Shown: one piece after another, positions 46,820 to 58,308 of the stretch
Numbering within the stretch: position 1 is the stretch's first letter
How the letters are laid out: the number at the start of each line of letters is the position of its first letter
Assembly (NCBI GenBank): GCA_036946405.1
Contig: JAQIJC010000001.1
Coordinates: forward strand, 3,175,501 to 3,239,500
Reading direction: 5' to 3'
Source of the DNA: Sphingomonas phyllosphaerae
GTDB taxonomy: Bacteria; Pseudomonadota; Alphaproteobacteria; Sphingomonadales; Sphingomonadaceae
Length of the DNA: 64,000 nt
Program-made: the position numbers and the translations under genes
The notes under the pieces: model-generated
Seen by the model: only the letters and a program-made list of their open reading frames with translations
Told to the model about the DNA's origin: nothing
Database searches by the model: none

Positions 46820-48499
46820 TCAGCGGCCCTGGCACTGGAAGTAGACCGAGTTGAAGGTCGGCGGACCGACGTCCTGCAACGCGCTGTTCGCCGGGCGGAT
46901 CGTCGAGCGATCGTTGCCGGTCGCGGCCGCGCCGTTGACCTGGTTGCCGGCGATGATGTTGACGCACGCCTCGCCCGACGGCGTCTTCACCACGCCGTTG
47001 ACGAACGCGAAGTCCGCACCACCCCGCAGCCGGATCGCAGCGACCGGGTTCTGCGTCGAAGCGGTCTGGATGAAGGTGAAGTTGGCGTAGCGACCGTAGG
47101 TACGCGGCAGCAGATCCTCGGCGCCATTCGAGTCGATCTCGGTCGCGAAGGAGTCGTTGGTGGCGCCATTGGCCTTCTGCGCGGCGATGATGAACTGCAT
47201 GAACCCGCGCCAGCCGTTGTCGACGTCGAAGCCATCGTCATCCGCGCCGGTGACGACGAAATATTTCAGGTTGGTCGTGCCGCCGAAGATCTCGATGCCG
47301 TCGTCGGCCGAATTGTGGCTCTGCACGTGGTCGATCGTCGTGCCCGAGCCGGTGCCGCCCAGCGTCAGGCCTTGCAACTCGTTGCCCTCGCTGATCGCGA
47401 TGCCGGTGTAGCGGATTTGGACGTATTGCATCGTGCCCGAACTGTCGGCGGCGTTGGTGCCGCCGTACAGGCGACCGGTCACACCCTCGATCTGCTGCTG
47501 GCACGGCGCGGCGGCGCCTGCCGAGGTGCCGTCGGCGGTGTTCGGGCCGGTGCCGGTGGCGCAGACCGCGGTCGGCGCCTTGCCGAGCAGGATCACCCCG
47601 CCCCACAGACCCTGCGACGAGTCCGACACGCCGTTGCTCCGCAGGTTCTGCTGCGCGGTGAAGATGATCGGCGCGTCGGCGGTGCCGACCGCGTTGATCT
47701 TGCTGCCGCGGTTGACGAGCACGACGTCGTTCGAGGTTTCGGTCGCGTCCGCCGCCAGCACCACGCCCGGCTGGATCGTCAGCGTCGCCGCCGCGCCGCC
47801 GTCGACGCCGACTTCGGTCAAGCCGCGGAAGCGATAGACGAGGCCCGCCACCTTGGCGAGCGTCAGGTCGGCGGTGATGATCGACGGCAGACGGCAATAG
47901 CGAAGCGTGGCGGCGGAGGTGATCGCGCCCGCCTCGTTGCGGATTTCGTTGGTGCCGTCGTCGGTCAGGCCGGTCGGACAGGACGCGGCCGGGCCGTTAC
48001 CGATCGACGGCACCGCGGCGCACGCGCTGCTGTTGAGGAACGTGGCGCTCGACGAATTGCAGGTCCAGCCCGAGAAGGCATTGTCGTTCGGGCCGCTGAG
48101 CGCGCCGACGAAGCTGGTGTTCTGGATGAACGCGTTCTCGCCCAGCACCGTCTGCGGGTTGCTGGCGGTGGTCAGCGAGGCGCCGCTGACCGGATAGACA
48201 CCGTTCAGCGTCGTGCCGAAGCCGTTGACGTTGTTGTTCTGCCCGGCGTTGATGATCGCGAGTTGCTCGTCCGCGGTGATCGTGACGCCCGATTGCGTGG
48301 TGGCCGCGGCGAATTGCGCGGCGGTCAGCGGGGTCGGCGTCGCGGTGCCGGTGGGAGTCGGCGTCGGGGCGGGCTGATTGATCGTGACGGGCACGCTGCC
48401 CGCGCCAGGCGACGCCACATCGTCCGCACCGCACGACGCAAGGAACAGGGCGGCACTGGATGCCAGCAGCATGTGGCTGCGGCGGCTGAAGCTGACCAT
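46820..48499 (-). CDS. beta-helix surface lipoprotein, candidate ElpS-like
   Basis: A 559-aa lipoprotein. The lipobox LFLASC places the lipidated Cys at residue 23, followed by Gly, which is compatible with outer-membrane sorting. A Pro/Thr linker (~residues 40-58) precedes a long region of short Gly/Asn/Asp-rich strands (GGVILLG, GLTLGGTGSGTTIDHV, NSADDGIEIFGG, DDDGFDVDNGW), typical of right-handed parallel beta-helix folds. Acidic loops may bind calcium. It is upstream of a TonB receptor, beside a complete T2SS locus, and has a Pho-box-like array upstream. This recalls the phosphate-starvation lipoprotein ElpS of Caulobacter crescentus. Homology to ElpS is not established here. Confidence 0.8.
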   Translation of the reverse strand: MVSFSRRSHMLLASSAALFLASCGADDVASPGAGSVPVTINQPAPTPTPTGTATPTPLTAAQFAAATTQSGVTITADEQLAIINAGQNNNVNGFGTTLNGVYPVSGASLTTASNPQTVLGENAFIQNTSFVGALSGPNDNAFSGWTCNSSSATFLNSSACAAVPSIGNGPAASCPTGLTDDGTNEIRNEAGAITSAATLRYCRLPSIITADLTLAKVAGLVYRFRGLTEVGVDGGAAATLTIQPGVVLAADATETSNDVVLVNRGSKINAVGTADAPIIFTAQQNLRSNGVSDSSQGLWGGVILLGKAPTAVCATGTGPNTADGTSAGAAAPCQQQIEGVTGRLYGGTNAADSSGTMQYVQIRYTGIAISEGNELQGLTLGGTGSGTTIDHVQSHNSADDGIEIFGGTTNLKYFVVTGADDDGFDVDNGWRGFMQFIIAAQKANGATNDSFATEIDSNGAEDLLPRTYGRYANFTFIQTASTQNPVAAIRLRGGADFAFVNGVVKTPSGEACVNIIAGNQVNGAAATGNDRSTIRPANSALQDVGPPTFNSVYFQCQGR

Positions 48500-48593
48500 G
48501 AACTCACTCCCTTCGAGATTCGGGCCTGTCCCAAGACCCCGATCCGAGTCGGACCTGACTGTCCGCTCGATCGTCGAGAGCGCCGCTAGGCGG

Positions 48594-48660
48594 TGAGGAT
48601 GACAGCTGAATGCGATTCCGGAGACGGTTGAGTGACGCTGCGGTTACGGTTACGTGACAT
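48594..48660 (-). promoter_or_regulatory. tandem 11-bp array, candidate PhoB boxes
   Basis: Read on the minus strand from 48659, six consecutive 11-bp units begin TGTCAC, CGTAAC, CGTCAC, CGTCTC, TCGCAT and TGTCAT. Pho boxes are 11-bp direct repeats led by CTGTCAT, and the last unit matches that heptamer exactly. The array ends 95 bp before the lipoprotein start. No -10 sequence is obvious. Confidence 0.5.
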
Positions 48661-48708
48661 GTGCGGAGATGGGACCGGTTAGCTACTCCCGCCTTTCAAG
48701 CACTTACG

Positions 48709-49032
48709 TCAACACTCCCCCCGCCCGCGGGAAGCTGGACGCGCCAGTTTGGCGAAAATCGTCCTCATCCTGTTCGGCACCTCCGCCGCTCGCTGCCGCC
48801 GATCCGGTTGGTTCGGGGCCGGCTCCTTTGCTGGCGTCATGCGGCGCACGTCGATCAGGTCGAAGCCCAGTCGCTTGCCCTCGATCCTGACGCGCCGCCC
48901 GCAAAGGCGTCTTGCGGCCAACCAGTCCACATCGAGTTGCCAGACCACGCCACGATCCTTTTCGAGCGCATAACCGGATCGCGTCCGTCGCAACGTGCCG
49001 ATGAGAATATGCCGGGTGGCTCGTGGCATCAC
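48709..49032 (-). CDS. DUF5818 protein
   Basis: A 107-aa protein. The N-terminal ~70 residues (RHILIGTLRRTRSGYALEKD, VWQLDV, GRRVRIEGKRLGFDLIDVRR) fit DUF5818, a small beta domain frequent in sphingomonads. The C-terminal ~35 residues are basic and Pro/Arg-rich and look disordered. Function is unknown. Two adjacent ATGs (49032 and 49029) are possible starts, with GGGAG upstream. Confidence 0.78.
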   Translation of the reverse strand: MMPRATRHILIGTLRRTRSGYALEKDRGVVWQLDVDWLAARRLCGRRVRIEGKRLGFDLIDVRRMTPAKEPAPNQPDRRQRAAEVPNRMRTIFAKLARPASRGRGEC

Positions 49033-49384
49033 CCCGTTCTCCCGGGAAGTCCGACGCGGTACGCCCCCGCCCTGGACCTCACATCTGATCCCTTGGTGAT
49101 CGGGGAGTTAGTACACCGGCAAAAGTCGGCCCCGCGGCCTTTGGGCTGAAAGCCTTGGACATGCGCCGCAGGCTCCCCGACCATAAGGGTCAGGAAGTGT
49201 GACGCTGTTACGGTCAGCATCTACCGCTTCTGCCGGGGGTACTAATCCCCAGAGCCGTGCGTGGCAGCTCCGGGACTTATATCGAATATTGCACCTTCGG
49301 GCGCAACCGCGCGCGGGCGACGCCAGGTGGTTCCGGTTGGTGACATGTACTTGGGCGAGAGTGCGAAACGGGCAGCAGCCCCAT
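49033..49384. other. non-coding stretch upstream of DUF5818 gene
   Basis: About 350 bp without a credible gene, leading into the family B copy at 49385. It should hold the DUF5818 promoter; I see no clear -35/-10 pair. Short frames here lack ribosome-binding sites and family character. Confidence 0.5.
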
Positions 49385-49474
49385 CGTCATGCCCGCGCAG
49401 ACGGAAATCCAGAAGCCCGACCATCGCGGCTCAGCCGTAAATCTGCGCGTCCGGATTTCCGTCTGCGCGATCAT
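49385..49474. repeat. family B paired palindromic repeat, degenerate copy 3
   Basis: Left arm 49385-49413 (CGTCATGCCCGCGCAGACGG...) and right arm 49451-49474 share the core CGCGCAGACGGAAATCC as an inverted pair. It is diverged from copies 1 and 2, but paired changes (GGCGGG to GACGGA) keep the arms complementary. Confidence 0.75.
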
Positions 49475-49526
49475 CACGATCCGGGGCGCTATGCTGGCAT
49501 CGAGGCGGATGCCATCGCCCGGACGC

Positions 49527-49564
49527 GAAAAGCCCCGCCGGATCGTCATGACCGGGCGGGGCTT
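49527..49564 (-). terminator. Rho-independent terminator after tRNA-Val
   Basis: On the minus strand a GC-rich stem (AAAGCCCCGCCCGG / CCGGCGGGGCTTT, one bulge) with a 10-nt loop ends in TTTT. It starts 13 nt beyond the tRNA 3' end. This is the clearest intrinsic terminator in the window. Confidence 0.85.
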
Positions 49565-49576
49565 TCAGGCCGTGGA

Positions 49577-49651
49577 TGGTGGGCGCGACAGGGATTGAAC
49601 CTGTGACCCCACCCGTGTGAAGGGTGTGCTCTACCGCTGAGCTACGCGCCC
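49577..49651 (-). tRNA. tRNA-Val (CAC)
   Basis: A 75-nt cloverleaf with encoded CCA. The acceptor is GGGCGCG/CGCGCCC. The anticodon stem CACCC/GGGTG surrounds the loop TTCACAC (anticodon CAC). The T-arm is ACAGG-TTCAATC-CCTGT. An intrinsic terminator follows. Confidence 0.96.
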
Positions 49652-49712
49652 ATCCGTTGGCGGAGCGGCGCAATTACGCAAGCCCCTCCGCCCTGTCCAG
49701 AGCAAATCCGTC

Positions 49713-49985
49713 TTAGTTGAGCGAATCCTTGAGCACCTTGCCGGCCTTGAACTTCGGCTGGCTCGACGCCTTGATCGTCATCGGCTCCCCGGTGCGCGGA
49801 TTGCGTCCGGTCGACGCCTTGCGCTTGCTGACCGCGAAGGTACCGAAGCCGACGAGGCGCACCTCGTCCCCCTTCTTCAGGCATCCCGAGATGGTGTCGA
49901 ACACCGCCTCGACCGCGCGGCTCGCCTCGTTCTTCCCCAGTCCGGCGACCGTCGCTACCTGCGCGATCAGTTCCTGCTTGTTCAT
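49713..49985 (-). CDS. hupB: HU-family nucleoid protein
   Basis: A 90-aa histone-like DNA-bending protein. The N-terminal dimer helices (MNKQELIAQVATVAGLGKNE) are followed by VRLVGFGTFAVSKRKA and the DNA-wrapping arm with GRNPRTGEPMTI, all standard for HU. It lies 163 bp downstream of lon on the same strand, the classical lon-hupB arrangement, with a hairpin between. The upstream open frame is not coding. Confidence 0.96.
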   Translation of the reverse strand: MNKQELIAQVATVAGLGKNEASRAVEAVFDTISGCLKKGDEVRLVGFGTFAVSKRKASTGRNPRTGEPMTIKASSQPKFKAGKVLKDSLN

Positions 49986-50093
49986 CCGCAAAACCCCACT
50001 TTCAGAAATATCGTTACAGCGATGGAATGGATTCGCGGATCGAAGCCCGCACCGTCCCATTAACGCGCGCCGACGCCGCCGAGTCAAACGAAT

Positions 50094-50121
50094 CCGCCGT
50101 ACCGGATCAACGGTACGGCGG
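50094..50121 (-). terminator. hairpin between lon and hupB
   Basis: A perfect 10-bp stem (CCGCCGTACC / GGTACGGCGG) with an 8-nt loop, 27 nt after the lon stop. There is no U-tract. It probably ends most lon transcripts before hupB. Confidence 0.55.
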
Positions 50122-50148
50122 AGTTTACGACCCGAAAAGCTAGTTAAA

Positions 50149-52543
<2,395 letters not shown>

Positions 52544-52545
<2 letters not shown>

Positions 52546-54304
52546 GGATACTCCGGTGCCGCCGATCGGGGGCGGCCTACCTTCTTTATATGGTGCGTTC
52601 GCGCGCGGCATCAATCTTCTGCTCGCGCTGGCCCTGCCCGCCCCGCTCGCCGCCGCGCAACTGCCCGGCAAGGGCGAGCCGCCGATCAGCGAGCAGACGC
52701 AGCTTTCGGGCGGGGTGCGGCCCAATGGACAGGCCGACCTAGGGCTTAAGTCCGCCGATCTCGTGTTCGCCCCCGATCCGGTCACGCGGCGGATGGTCGC
52801 GCGCGCGACGCTGGTCGTCACGGCGAAGCGCGATGTGGCGGCGATCACGCTCGATCTCGATTCGAACTATCAGGTGCGATCGGTGACGGCCGACGGCAAG
52901 CCGGTACGCGCGGCGCGGCCGGACGGGCGGATCGTCGTGCCGCGCGCGCTGGCACGGGGAAAGCAGGTGACGATCGCGATCGCCTATGACGGCACCCCGC
53001 ACGTCGCGGTCAACGCGCCGTGGGACGACGGGATGGTGTGGTCGCAGACGCCCGATGGTCAGCCGTGGATCGCGAGCACGACCGAGGGCTATGGCTGCGA
53101 CCTGCTGTGGCCGTGCCTCGACTTCCCGACCGGCGAGCCGGAGGTGGCGACGCTCCACATCACCGCGCCCAAGGGGCTGAAGGCGCCATCGAACGGGCGG
53201 TTGCTGGGCGTGGACACGTTGCCCGACGGGCGCAGCGTCTGGCACTGGCGCGCCCGCCAGCCCAACACCTACGCCATCGCGATCAATATCGGGCCCTATG
53301 AGGTGATCGAGGGCAGCTACAAGAGCCGCTACGGTAACACGATCCCGCTCTATTACTGGCATCTGCCCGGCGAGGGCGCGCAGGCGAAGACGCTGTTCGA
53401 CGAATTCGCGCCGACGCTCGACTTCTTCGAAAGCGTCATCGGCCCCTATCCGTTCGGCGACGAGAAGCTGGGCGTGGTCGAGACGCCGCACAAGGGCATG
53501 GAGCACCAGACGATCAACGCTTACGGCAATGGCTATGCCAAGGCGCCGGAAGGATTCGACTGGCTGTTCCATCACGAATTCAGCCATGAATGGTTCGCCA
53601 ACCAGCTGACTGCCGCCAATTGGGACGATTACTGGCTGCACGAGGGGTTCGGCAGCTACATGCAGCCGCTCTACGGCCAGTGGCGCGAGGGCGACGCGCG
53701 TTACGCGGTGATGCTGGAGGTGCAGCGCAACCAGATCGTCAACCGCGCCCCGATCGTCCGCGACCGCGTGCTGACCGAGGAAGAGGTCTACGAGCCGAGC
53801 AAGGGCGGTGCGGGCACCGACATCTATTACAAGGGATCGTGGACGCTCCACACCTTGCGCTGGCTGATCGGCGACCGGGCGTTCTTCGATGCGGTGCGGC
53901 GGATGGTCTATGGGCGGCGCGATCCGACGCCGGGCAATTTCGCGCCACGCTACGGCTCGACCCGCGAGTTCGAGACGATCGTGCGCGAGGAAAGCGGGCG
54001 CGATTTGTCGTGGTTCTTCGACACCTATCTGCGCGATCGCGCGTTGCCGGAGCTGGTGACGACGCGGGACGGCGATACGCTGCGGCTCGCCTGGCGAACG
54101 GAGCGCGCGCGCGTGTTCGCGATGCCGGTCGAGCTGACCGTCGATGGCGCGGCGCGGCGTGTCGCGATGCCCGGCGGCACGGCGACGGTCGCGGTGCCCG
54201 CCGGGGCGCATGTGGTGATCGATCCGGCGGCGCGCATCCTGCGCCGCTCGGTCGCGGTGGAGGAATATCAGTCATGGCGACAGCAGCAGCAAAAGTCCCG
54301 CTGA
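52544..54304 (+). CDS. M1-family metallopeptidase (exported)
   Basis: A 586-aa aminopeptidase-like zinc enzyme. The zinc site HEFSH, then 18 residues, then Glu (HEFSHEW ... WLHEGF), is intact. The exopeptidase motif reads GMEHQT rather than GMENPG, as in the bacterial M1 subgroup with N-terminal beta domain. A hydrophobic segment (~residues 24-38, INLLLALALPAPLAAAQ) suggests export. The ATG at 52544 has no good ribosome-binding site, and an in-frame GTG at 52556 is an alternative. It runs divergent from lon with essentially no intergenic space. Confidence 0.88.
52584..52616 (-). promoter_or_regulatory. candidate heat-shock (RpoH) promoter of lon
   Basis: On the minus strand ATTGATG (around 52614-52609), a ~15-bp spacer and CCATATAAAG (52593-52584) resemble the sigma-32 consensus CTTGAA / CCCATnT. 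The -10 lies ~40 nt before the lon start, inside the coding start of the divergent M1 gene. lon is a standard RpoH target. Confidence 0.4.
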
Positions 54305-54519
54305 CCGCGCGTGTGATCGAGATGGCGGCGGTGTTCATGATCGGCGACGGGCTGCTCGGGCTGACGCAGACCGTGCGGCACACCGATTTGTGGAAGGAGC
54401 GCGCGCTGGGCGCGGAGCGGACGGTGCAGCCGTTCGTCGGGCGGCCGGGACGGCGACGGTTGTATGCGCTGGTGCAGATCGCGGCGGGGCTGGCGCTCGC
54501 GGCGCGGCAGCGTGGGTGA
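54274..54519 (+). CDS. small hypothetical protein
   Basis: An 81-aa protein with two moderately hydrophobic stretches (VIEMAAVFMIGDGLLGL, LYALVQIAAGLALA), perhaps membrane-associated. The ATG at 54274 lies inside the last codons of the M1 peptidase gene (31-nt overlap), and GGAGGA ~10 nt upstream supports it. A family B/C-unrelated palindromic repeat follows. No family is recognised. Confidence 0.65.
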   Translation: MATAAAKVPLTARVIEMAAVFMIGDGLLGLTQTVRHTDLWKERALGAERTVQPFVGRPGRRRLYALVQIAAGLALAARQRG

Positions 54520-54530
54520 TCCTTCTTCAA

Positions 54531-54647
54531 CCGTTCGCCTCGAGTAGCGATCGAGCGTAGCCGAGAGCGCGTATCGAGAGGTCCGCCTCCGGAGCCTTTC
54601 TCGATACGCCGTCTCGGCTGCGCTCGACGGCTACTCGAAACGAACGG
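54531..54647. repeat. family E paired palindromic repeat
   Basis: A long imperfect inverted pair: CCGTTCG-cCTCGAGTAGC and CGCGTATCGAGAgg on the left against CTCGATACGC and GCTACTCGAaacGAACGG on the right. It lies between the convergent small-protein and antiporter genes. Only one copy is in the window. Confidence 0.85.
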
Positions 54648-54655
54648 TGCGCCGT

Positions 54656-55780
54656 TTACGGCACCACCGTCGTGAACAGGTACACCGCGAAGATCACCAG
54701 ATGCACCGCGCCTTGCAGCACGGTGGTCCGCCCGGTGCCGAGCGAGATCGTCGCGATGAACAGCGACAGCGCGAGCAGGATGATCTTCATCGCGCTCAGC
54801 CCGAGCGCGAGCGGCAGGTCGAGCACCAGGCTGACGATCGCGACCGCCGGGATCGTGAGGCCGATTGTCGCCAGCGCCGAGCCGAGCGCGAGGTTGAGGC
54901 TGGTCTGGATGCGGTTGCGCGCCGCGGCACGATAGGCGGCGAGGCTTTCGGGGGCGAGCACCAGCGCCGCGATCACAACGCCGACCACCGCGAGCGGCAG
55001 CCCGGCGCCGAGCACCGCTTCCTCGACGGTCTGCGACAGCGCCTTGGCGAGCAGCACCACTGCGACCAGCGCGACCAGCAACGTGCCGAACGCGACGCCG
55101 GTGGTCGCACGGCTCGGCATCGCGGCATGGCCGTCCTCGTCGCCCTGTTCGGGGAGAAAATACTCGCGGTGGCGCAACGTCTGCACCATCACGAACACGC
55201 CGTACAGGAACAGGCTGACCACCGCGACCAGCACCAGCTGCGAGGTCGCGTAATAGGGCCCCGGTGTGGTGAGCGTGTAATTGGGGAGCACCAGCGTCAG
55301 CACCGCGAGCGCGGCGAGCGTGCAGAGCGCTGCGCTGACCCCACGCAGCGTGAAGCGCTGCTCGCCATGCTGCAGGCCGCCAACCAGCAGGCACAGCCCG
55401 ATGATGCCGTTGAGGATGATCATGATCGCCGCGAACACGGTGTCGCGCGCCAGCGCGGAGGCGTCGCCGGCGTCGGAGAGCATCAGCGAGACGATCAGCG
55501 ATACCTCAATGACGGTCACCGCGATCGCGAGCACGAGCGTACCGAACGGCTCACCGACGCGGTGCGCGACGACCTCGGCATGGTGGACCGCGGCGAGCAC
55601 GCAGCCGAACAGCACGATCGTCGCGCCGATCGTCCCGGCCGCGCCGAGCGCATAGAGCGACAGCAACACGGTCACCAGCCCGAGCGGCGGCATCGCCAGC
55701 GTCCAGAGCGGCAGGTCGAGCCGGTGGAGCAGCGAACGGCGCACGTCGGCGGGCGGCAAGGCGTCGTCTTCGAGGGTCAT
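54656..55780 (-). CDS. calcium/proton antiporter (CaCA superfamily)
   Basis: A 374-aa polytopic inner-membrane exchanger with about 11 membrane segments and two inverted alpha-repeat motifs. The first is GEPFGTLVLAIAVTVIEVSL (~residue 75); the second is NLALGSALATIGLTIPAVAI (~residue 285). An acidic loop (EQGDEDGHAAM) lies between the halves, as in ChaA/CAX proteins. It exports Ca2+ or Na+ in exchange for H+. The ATG at 55780 has GGGAG upstream; earlier in-frame sequence starts only at a TTG. Confidence 0.92.
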   Translation of the reverse strand: MTLEDDALPPADVRRSLLHRLDLPLWTLAMPPLGLVTVLLSLYALGAAGTIGATIVLFGCVLAAVHHAEVVAHRVGEPFGTLVLAIAVTVIEVSLIVSLMLSDAGDASALARDTVFAAIMIILNGIIGLCLLVGGLQHGEQRFTLRGVSAALCTLAALAVLTLVLPNYTLTTPGPYYATSQLVLVAVVSLFLYGVFVMVQTLRHREYFLPEQGDEDGHAAMPSRATTGVAFGTLLVALVAVVLLAKALSQTVEEAVLGAGLPLAVVGVVIAALVLAPESLAAYRAAARNRIQTSLNLALGSALATIGLTIPAVAIVSLVLDLPLALGLSAMKIILLALSLFIATISLGTGRTTVLQGAVHLVIFAVYLFTTVVP

Positions 55781-55928
55781 GCGATCGGCGGGCTCCCTTT
55801 TCCCGACCAATGCATGAGGCGCGGACTTGATCCGCGGGTGTAACGATTGGGAAGGTGCCGGTGGTTGTGCCGGGCGGGAGCGCGCTGTTTCTAAGCGCCT
55901 TCGATTTTGCCGATCACCCCCGCACTTC

Positions 55929-56010
55929 CGTCATCCCGGACTTGATCCGGGATCCCGCTTCTACCGCGGTTGCCAATGAAGCGGGCCCACGGATCAAGTC
56001 CGGGGCGACG
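55929..56010. repeat. family C paired palindromic repeat, copy 3
   Basis: Left arm CGTCATCCCGGACTTGATCC... and right arm ...GGATCAAGTCCGGGGCGACG flank a short centre. It lies between the antiporter gene's upstream region and the clpX 3' end. Confidence 0.88.
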
Positions 56011-56031
56011 ATGGTCAGGCGGCGGACCGCG

Positions 56032-57300
56032 TTACGCGACCTCGCCGGCCTTCTTGCTCTTCTCGGCATAGACGCGGACCGGGTCCTTGCGGCCCTCGAC
56101 CACGTCCTTGTCGATCATCACCTCGTCGACCGAGTCCATCCCCGGAAGGTCGAACATCGTGTCGAGCAAAATGCCCTCGAGGATCGAGCGAAGCCCGCGC
56201 GCACCAGTCTTGCGCTCGATCGCCTTCTTGGCGACCGTCGTCAGCGCGTCGTCGGTGAAGCCGAGCTTGACCTCCTCCATCTCGAACAGCTTCTGATATT
56301 GCTTGACCAGCGCGTTCTTCGGCTCGGCGAGGATCTTGACCAGCGCCGGGATGTCGAGATCCTCAAGCGTCGCGATCACCGGCAGACGGCCGACGAACTC
56401 GGGAATCAGCCCGAACTTGAGCAGATCCTCGGGCTCGGTCTGGCGCAGCACCTCGCCGGTGCGACGCTCCTCCGGGGTCGCGACATAGGCGCCGAAGCCG
56501 ATCGACTTGCCCTGCAACCGGTCGCCGATGATCTTCTCGAGCCCCGAGAAGGCGCCGCCGCAGATGAACAGGATGTTCGTCGTGTCGACCTGCAGGAACT
56601 CCTGCTGCGGATGCTTGCGCCCGCCCTGCGGCGGCACACTGGCGGTGGTGCCCTCCATCAGCTTGAGCAGCGCCTGCTGGACGCCCTCGCCCGACACGTC
56701 GCGGGTGATCGAGGGGTTTTCGGCCTTGCGGCTGATCTTATCGATCTCGTCGATGTAGACGATGCCGCGCTGCGCACGCTCGACGTTGTAATCCGACGCC
56801 TGGAGCAGCTTCAGGATGATGTTCTCGACATCCTCACCGACGTAACCGGCCTCGGTGAGCGTCGTGGCGTCGGCCATCGTGAACGGCACGTCGAGGATGC
56901 GCGCCAGCGTCTGTGCGAGCAGCGTCTTGCCGCAGCCGGTGGGACCGACGAGCAGGATGTTGCTCTTCGCCAGCTCGACATCGGCACCCTTGGCGCCGTG
57001 GTTCAGCCGCTTGTAGTGATTGTGGACTGCCACCGACAGCACGCGCTTCGCCTGCTTCTGTCCGATGACATAATCGTCGAGCACGTCGCAGATTTCCTGC
57101 GGCGTCGGCACGCCGCCGTCCTTCTTGGCGACCAGCGCGGACTTCGTCTCCTCGCGAATGATGTCGTTGCACAGCTCGACGCATTCGTCACAGATGAAGA
57201 CGGTGGGTCCGGCGATCAGCTTGCGCACCTCGTGCTGCGACTTGCCGCAGAACGAGCAATAGAGGGTGCTCTTGCTATCGCCGCCACTAAGTTTCGTCAT
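56032..57300 (-). CDS. clpX: ClpXP unfoldase subunit ClpX
   Basis: A 422-aa AAA+ unfoldase that feeds substrates to ClpP. The N-terminal zinc-binding domain ([11 protein letters not shown] ... CDECVELC, ~residues 16-45) is followed by Walker [13 protein letters not shown] (~residue 119), Walker B YIDEIDKI, the ClpP-docking IGF-type loop region (~residue 265, IGFG) and sensor 2 GARGLRSI. It lies 265 bp downstream of clpP on the same strand, with its own likely promoter in that gap. Confidence 0.97.
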   Translation of the reverse strand: MTKLSGGDSKSTLYCSFCGKSQHEVRKLIAGPTVFICDECVELCNDIIREETKSALVAKKDGGVPTPQEICDVLDDYVIGQKQAKRVLSVAVHNHYKRLNHGAKGADVELAKSNILLVGPTGCGKTLLAQTLARILDVPFTMADATTLTEAGYVGEDVENIILKLLQASDYNVERAQRGIVYIDEIDKISRKAENPSITRDVSGEGVQQALLKLMEGTTASVPPQGGRKHPQQEFLQVDTTNILFICGGAFSGLEKIIGDRLQGKSIGFGAYVATPEERRTGEVLRQTEPEDLLKFGLIPEFVGRLPVIATLEDLDIPALVKILAEPKNALVKQYQKLFEMEEVKLGFTDDALTTVAKKAIERKTGARGLRSILEGILLDTMFDLPGMDSVDEVMIDKDVVEGRKDPVRVYAEKSKKAGEVA

Positions 57301-57531
57301 TCAGTCCATCCTTCGTCGCGGATCGTCGATCCGCCCTGTGCGCGGCGCAAGCTAACGCACCGCTGCTTAAGCAACAACGTACAAAGCGTCGTTGGCCGCC
57401 GCGCGGCGCGAAGGTCCCGCTTCACGCCGGCGCAGCGCCCTATATCGAACGTCCCGCGACGGGCTTCAAGGGCAGGCCCGGCGCGGTTCGTCGCGCGACG
57501 GTCATAGCAAACAGGCGTAAGCAATTGGTAT

Positions 57532-57556
57532 CGACGCGCGCTGTCCGCGCGCGTCG
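57532..57556 (-). terminator. hairpin downstream of clpP
   Basis: 9-bp arms CGACGCGCG / CGCGCGTCG with a 7-nt loop, 9 nt after the clpP stop. No U-tract is seen. It probably separates clpP from the independently started clpX. Confidence 0.5.
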
Positions 57557-57565
57557 CTTTCCGGC

Positions 57566-58252
57566 TCAGGCCGCCGCGGCGTCCTCGGCCGGCTGCGGGC
57601 GCTTGTCGAACACCTGGTCGATCAAGCCGAACTCCTTCGCCTCCTCCGCGCTCATGAACTTGTCGCGGTCCATCGCGCGCTCGATCTCCTCGAGCGGCTT
57701 GCCGGTGTACTTGGCGTAGAGCGTGTTGAGGAAGTGGCGCATCCGCAGGATCTCGCGCGCCTGAATCTCGATGTCCGCGGCCATGCCCTGCGCACCGCCC
57801 GACGGCTGGTGGATCATGATGCGGCTGTTGGTCAGAGCGACGCGCATCCCCGGCTCACCGCTGGCGAGCAGGAAGCTTCCCATCGACGCGGCCTGACCGA
57901 TGCAGACCGTGCCGACGCGCGGGCGGATGTACTGCATCGTGTCGTGGATCGCCATGCCCGCCGTGACAACACCGCCCGGCGAGTTTATATACATGTAGAT
58001 GTCCTTCTTCGGATTTTCCGACTCGAGGAACAGCAGCTGCGCGGTGATGAGGCTGGCCATGCCGTCCTCCACCCCGCCGGTCACGAACACGATCCGCTCG
58101 CGCAGCAGCCGCGAGAAGATGTCGAACGACCGCTCGCCGCGGTTCGACTGCTCGATCACGATCGGCACCAGCCCGGCCTGGGTCTGATGCAGCCCGAGCC
58201 CGGCGCTCGCCAGCTTGCCCGCGAAATCGCCGGTGTCGAACGGATTGTGCAT
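57566..58252 (-). CDS. clpP: ATP-dependent Clp protease proteolytic subunit
   Basis: A 228-aa serine protease forming the ClpXP tetradecamer. The catalytic Ser is in [11 protein letters not shown] (~residue 118), His in [11 protein letters not shown] (~residue 143) and Asp in ~[11 protein letters not shown], all in place. The N-terminal hydrophobic-groove region ([14 protein letters not shown]) is normal. I took the ATG at 58252; an earlier in-frame ATG would add 12 residues. It lies downstream of the GT pair that separates it from tig. Confidence 0.96.
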   Translation of the reverse strand: MHNPFDTGDFAGKLASAGLGLHQTQAGLVPIVIEQSNRGERSFDIFSRLLRERIVFVTGGVEDGMASLITAQLLFLESENPKKDIYMYINSPGGVVTAGMAIHDTMQYIRPRVGTVCIGQAASMGSFLLASGEPGMRVALTNSRIMIHQPSGGAQGMAADIEIQAREILRMRHFLNTLYAKYTGKPLEEIERAMDRDKFMSAEEAKEFGLIDQVFDKRPQPAEDAAAA

Positions 58253-58308
58253 GGAAACTCTCTTTTCGCTTAGGAAGAGCCGCAACATCGGTGCTTCCGC
58301 GAAACGGT

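Noticed and set aside
44240..48589. Very long open frame on the plus strand opposite the TonB receptor and lipoprotein genes
   Set aside because: Antisense frame produced by GC-rich codon bias; its translation is Arg/Ala/Gly-rich with no family character, while the minus-strand genes have signal peptides and clear domains.
49197..49218. CCGTAAC...GCGTCAC upstream of DUF5818, resembling part of the Pho-like array
   Set aside because: The spacing is 8 bp, not 11, and there is no further repeat unit, so I do not count it as a Pho box.
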